Shown one piece after another: positions 63,107 to 64,000 of a stretch of 64,000 bases of DNA. This stretch comes from an uncultured Tateyamaria sp. GTDB taxonomy: Bacteria > Pseudomonadota > Alphaproteobacteria > Rhodobacterales > Rhodobacteraceae. Each line of letters starts with the position of its first letter. Within the stretch, counting starts at the first letter, position 1. The stretch is taken from NCBI RefSeq assembly GCF_947487805.1, contig NZ_CANKXW010000003.1:248001-312000 (forward strand). The letters are read 5' to 3'. A model generated the notes under the pieces. The model had not been told where the DNA came from. It worked only from the letters and a program-made list of their open reading frames with translations, and did no database searches. The translations under genes and the position numbers were made by a program.

Positions 63107-64000
63107 ATGACCCTGCCCCCCGAAACCGTTGCCAAGGTGCAGAACGCCCTGCCCTTTGCCATGTCCTTCCTGCTGATCCCGCTGGCGGTGATCAGCGCCA
63201 CCTATGGCGGGTGGACGGTGATCCTGTTGCCGGTGGTGACGTGGTACATGTTCTCGGTCCTCGACCTCGCCGTGGGCCTGAACACCGACAATGCGGACCT
63301 GAACGCGACCGAGGATGACCTCTTCTGGTACCGCATGATCACCACCGCCTGGGTGCCTGCGCAATTCCTGATGCTCTTTGGTCTGATCGCCTATGTCGCC
63401 CCGGCAGACCATCTGAACAGCTTTGAGAAATTCGCCGTCTTCTTTGGCGTGGGCGTGGTCACCGGCACGGTCGGCATCAACTACAGCCACGAACTGATGC
63501 ACCAAAAGAACAAGCTGGAACGCTGGCTGGCCGATGCGCTGCTGGCCATGGTGCTCTATTCCCACTTCCGCTCCGAACACCTGCTGGTGCACCACCGCTA
63601 TGTCGCGACCCCGCGCGACCCGGTCACGGCGCGCATGAACGAAAGCTTCTACCGTTTTTACCCCCGCGTGCTGAAACAGTGTTTCCACTCCGCCTGGAAC
63701 GCGGAAAAGGCGATGCTGGCGCGCAAGAGCCTGCCCGCCACGGACCTGTCCAACCCGTTCTGGCGCTATGCCGGATTGCAGGCCGCCTGCCTTTTGCTGG
63801 CCTTCCTGCTGGGCGGCTGGACGGGCATCGTGCTGTTCCTCGTGCAGGCCGGCGTCGCCATCTGGCAGCTCGAGCTGGTGAACTACATCGAGCACTACGG
63901 GCTGACGCGCAAACATCTGGGCGACGGCAAGTACGAACACGTCCAACCGCGCCACTCGTGGAACGCCGCGCACAAGGCGTCGAACTGGCTGCTGATCAAC
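63107..64000 (+). CDS. alkB: Alkane 1-monooxygenase AlkB (partial, runs off right edge)
   Basis: The frame is open for 298 codons to the window end. It shows membrane helices and the histidine boxes of the di-iron alkane hydroxylase: H-E-L-M-H-Q-K-N (first His at residue 128), E-H-L-L-V-H-H-R-Y and N-Y-I-E-H-Y-G-L, then Q-P-R-H-S-W-N. AlkB puts a hydroxyl on the terminal carbon of medium-chain alkanes with electrons from rubredoxin. AAAGAGG precedes the ATG. The fourth part of the metal site lies beyond the edge. Rubredoxin partners would be expected outside the window. Confidence 0.92.
   Translation, partial: MTLPPETVAKVQNALPFAMSFLLIPLAVISATYGGWTVILLPVVTWYMFSVLDLAVGLNTDNADLNATEDDLFWYRMITTAWVPAQFLMLFGLIAYVAPADHLNSFEKFAVFFGVGVVTGTVGINYSHELMHQKNKLERWLADALLAMVLYSHFRSEHLLVHHRYVATPRDPVTARMNESFYRFYPRVLKQCFHSAWNAEKAMLARKSLPATDLSNPFWRYAGLQAACLLLAFLLGGWTGIVLFLVQAGVAIWQLELVNYIEHYGLTRKHLGDGKYEHVQPRHSWNAAHKASNWLLIN

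Overview
The window is GC-rich, densely packed bacterial chromosome. It most resembles the Roseobacter group of the Rhodobacteraceae (Alphaproteobacteria). The signs are a small C-terminal-Phe porin, a set of small families typical of alphaproteobacteria (DUF2125, DUF3576, DUF4170, HspQ, CnoX-LON-Trm112), tandem dimethylglycine-dehydrogenase-type flavoproteins, two large proteins with RTX-type calcium repeats, and an AlkB hydroxylase. The family placement is an inference from gene content; no rRNA is present to confirm it. I see no tRNA, rRNA, CRISPR array, insertion sequence or prophage. One gene runs off each end: a glycosyltransferase on the left and alkB on the right.

Layout. 0-1.7 kb: the end of a surface-polysaccharide cluster (GT2 glycosyltransferase, RgpF-like protein). 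1.7-6.5 kb: 1-Cys peroxiredoxin, aldehyde dehydrogenase, RluA, secreted esterase, RarD. 6.5-12.3 kb: a minus-strand one-carbon operon in which two 815-residue FAD/GcvT demethylating dehydrogenases flank a homocysteine S-methyltransferase, probably for glycine betaine or related methylamines. 12.4-13.9 kb: a GH114-like glycosidase with an RTX tail. 13.9-16.0 kb: an XRE/cupin regulator, LysE exporter and GFA protein operon with a well-formed promoter and paired operator-like sites, then MsrC. 16-20 kb: thiolase, a STAS/HATPase partner-switch pair and a gamma-glutamyltransferase.

20-29.7 kb: HspQ, an AEC transporter, a lytic-transglycosylase lipoprotein, LolA, FtsK, an aminotransferase, an amidase and a UbiH-type hydroxylase. 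29.7-33.9 kb: a minus-strand run of xthA, a membrane-anchored leucine-rich-repeat protein, CnoX-type thioredoxin, LON-domain protein and Trm112. 34.3-38.3 kb: a 1343-residue RTX/DUF4214 protein. 38.4-43.4 kb: an orphan OmpR-type regulator, RibA, a YkuD L,D-transpeptidase, YggS, porin and a DUF3576 lipoprotein. 43.5-47.5 kb: leuS-lptE-holA. 47.5-53.2 kb: a second GFA protein, GST, a BaiN-like flavoprotein, MscS channel, a small HNH protein, a small basic protein and an SDR/crotonase pair. 53.3-59.6 kb: DUF2125, then pmbA, an IMPase-family phosphatase, DUF4170, a divergent WaaA and lpxK. 59.6-64 kb: a CoA-transferase, DsbA, DUF721, mutY and alkB.

Most of this is core metabolism and envelope maintenance: lipid A and LPS assembly (waaA-like, lpxK, lptE), lipoprotein sorting (lolA), peptidoglycan trimming, oxidative repair (mutY, xthA, msrC, peroxiredoxin) and replication or segregation (holA, ftsK). 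The accessory features that deserve most attention are the LRR protein inside the xthA-cnoX run, the two RTX proteins without a local exporter, the tandem operator in front of the XRE regulator, a crotonase lacking both catalytic glutamates, a WaaA-like protein without the usual catalytic motif, and a small insertion-like scar at the amidase 3' end. Five of the thirteen convergent gene pairs share exactly four bases at their stop codons.
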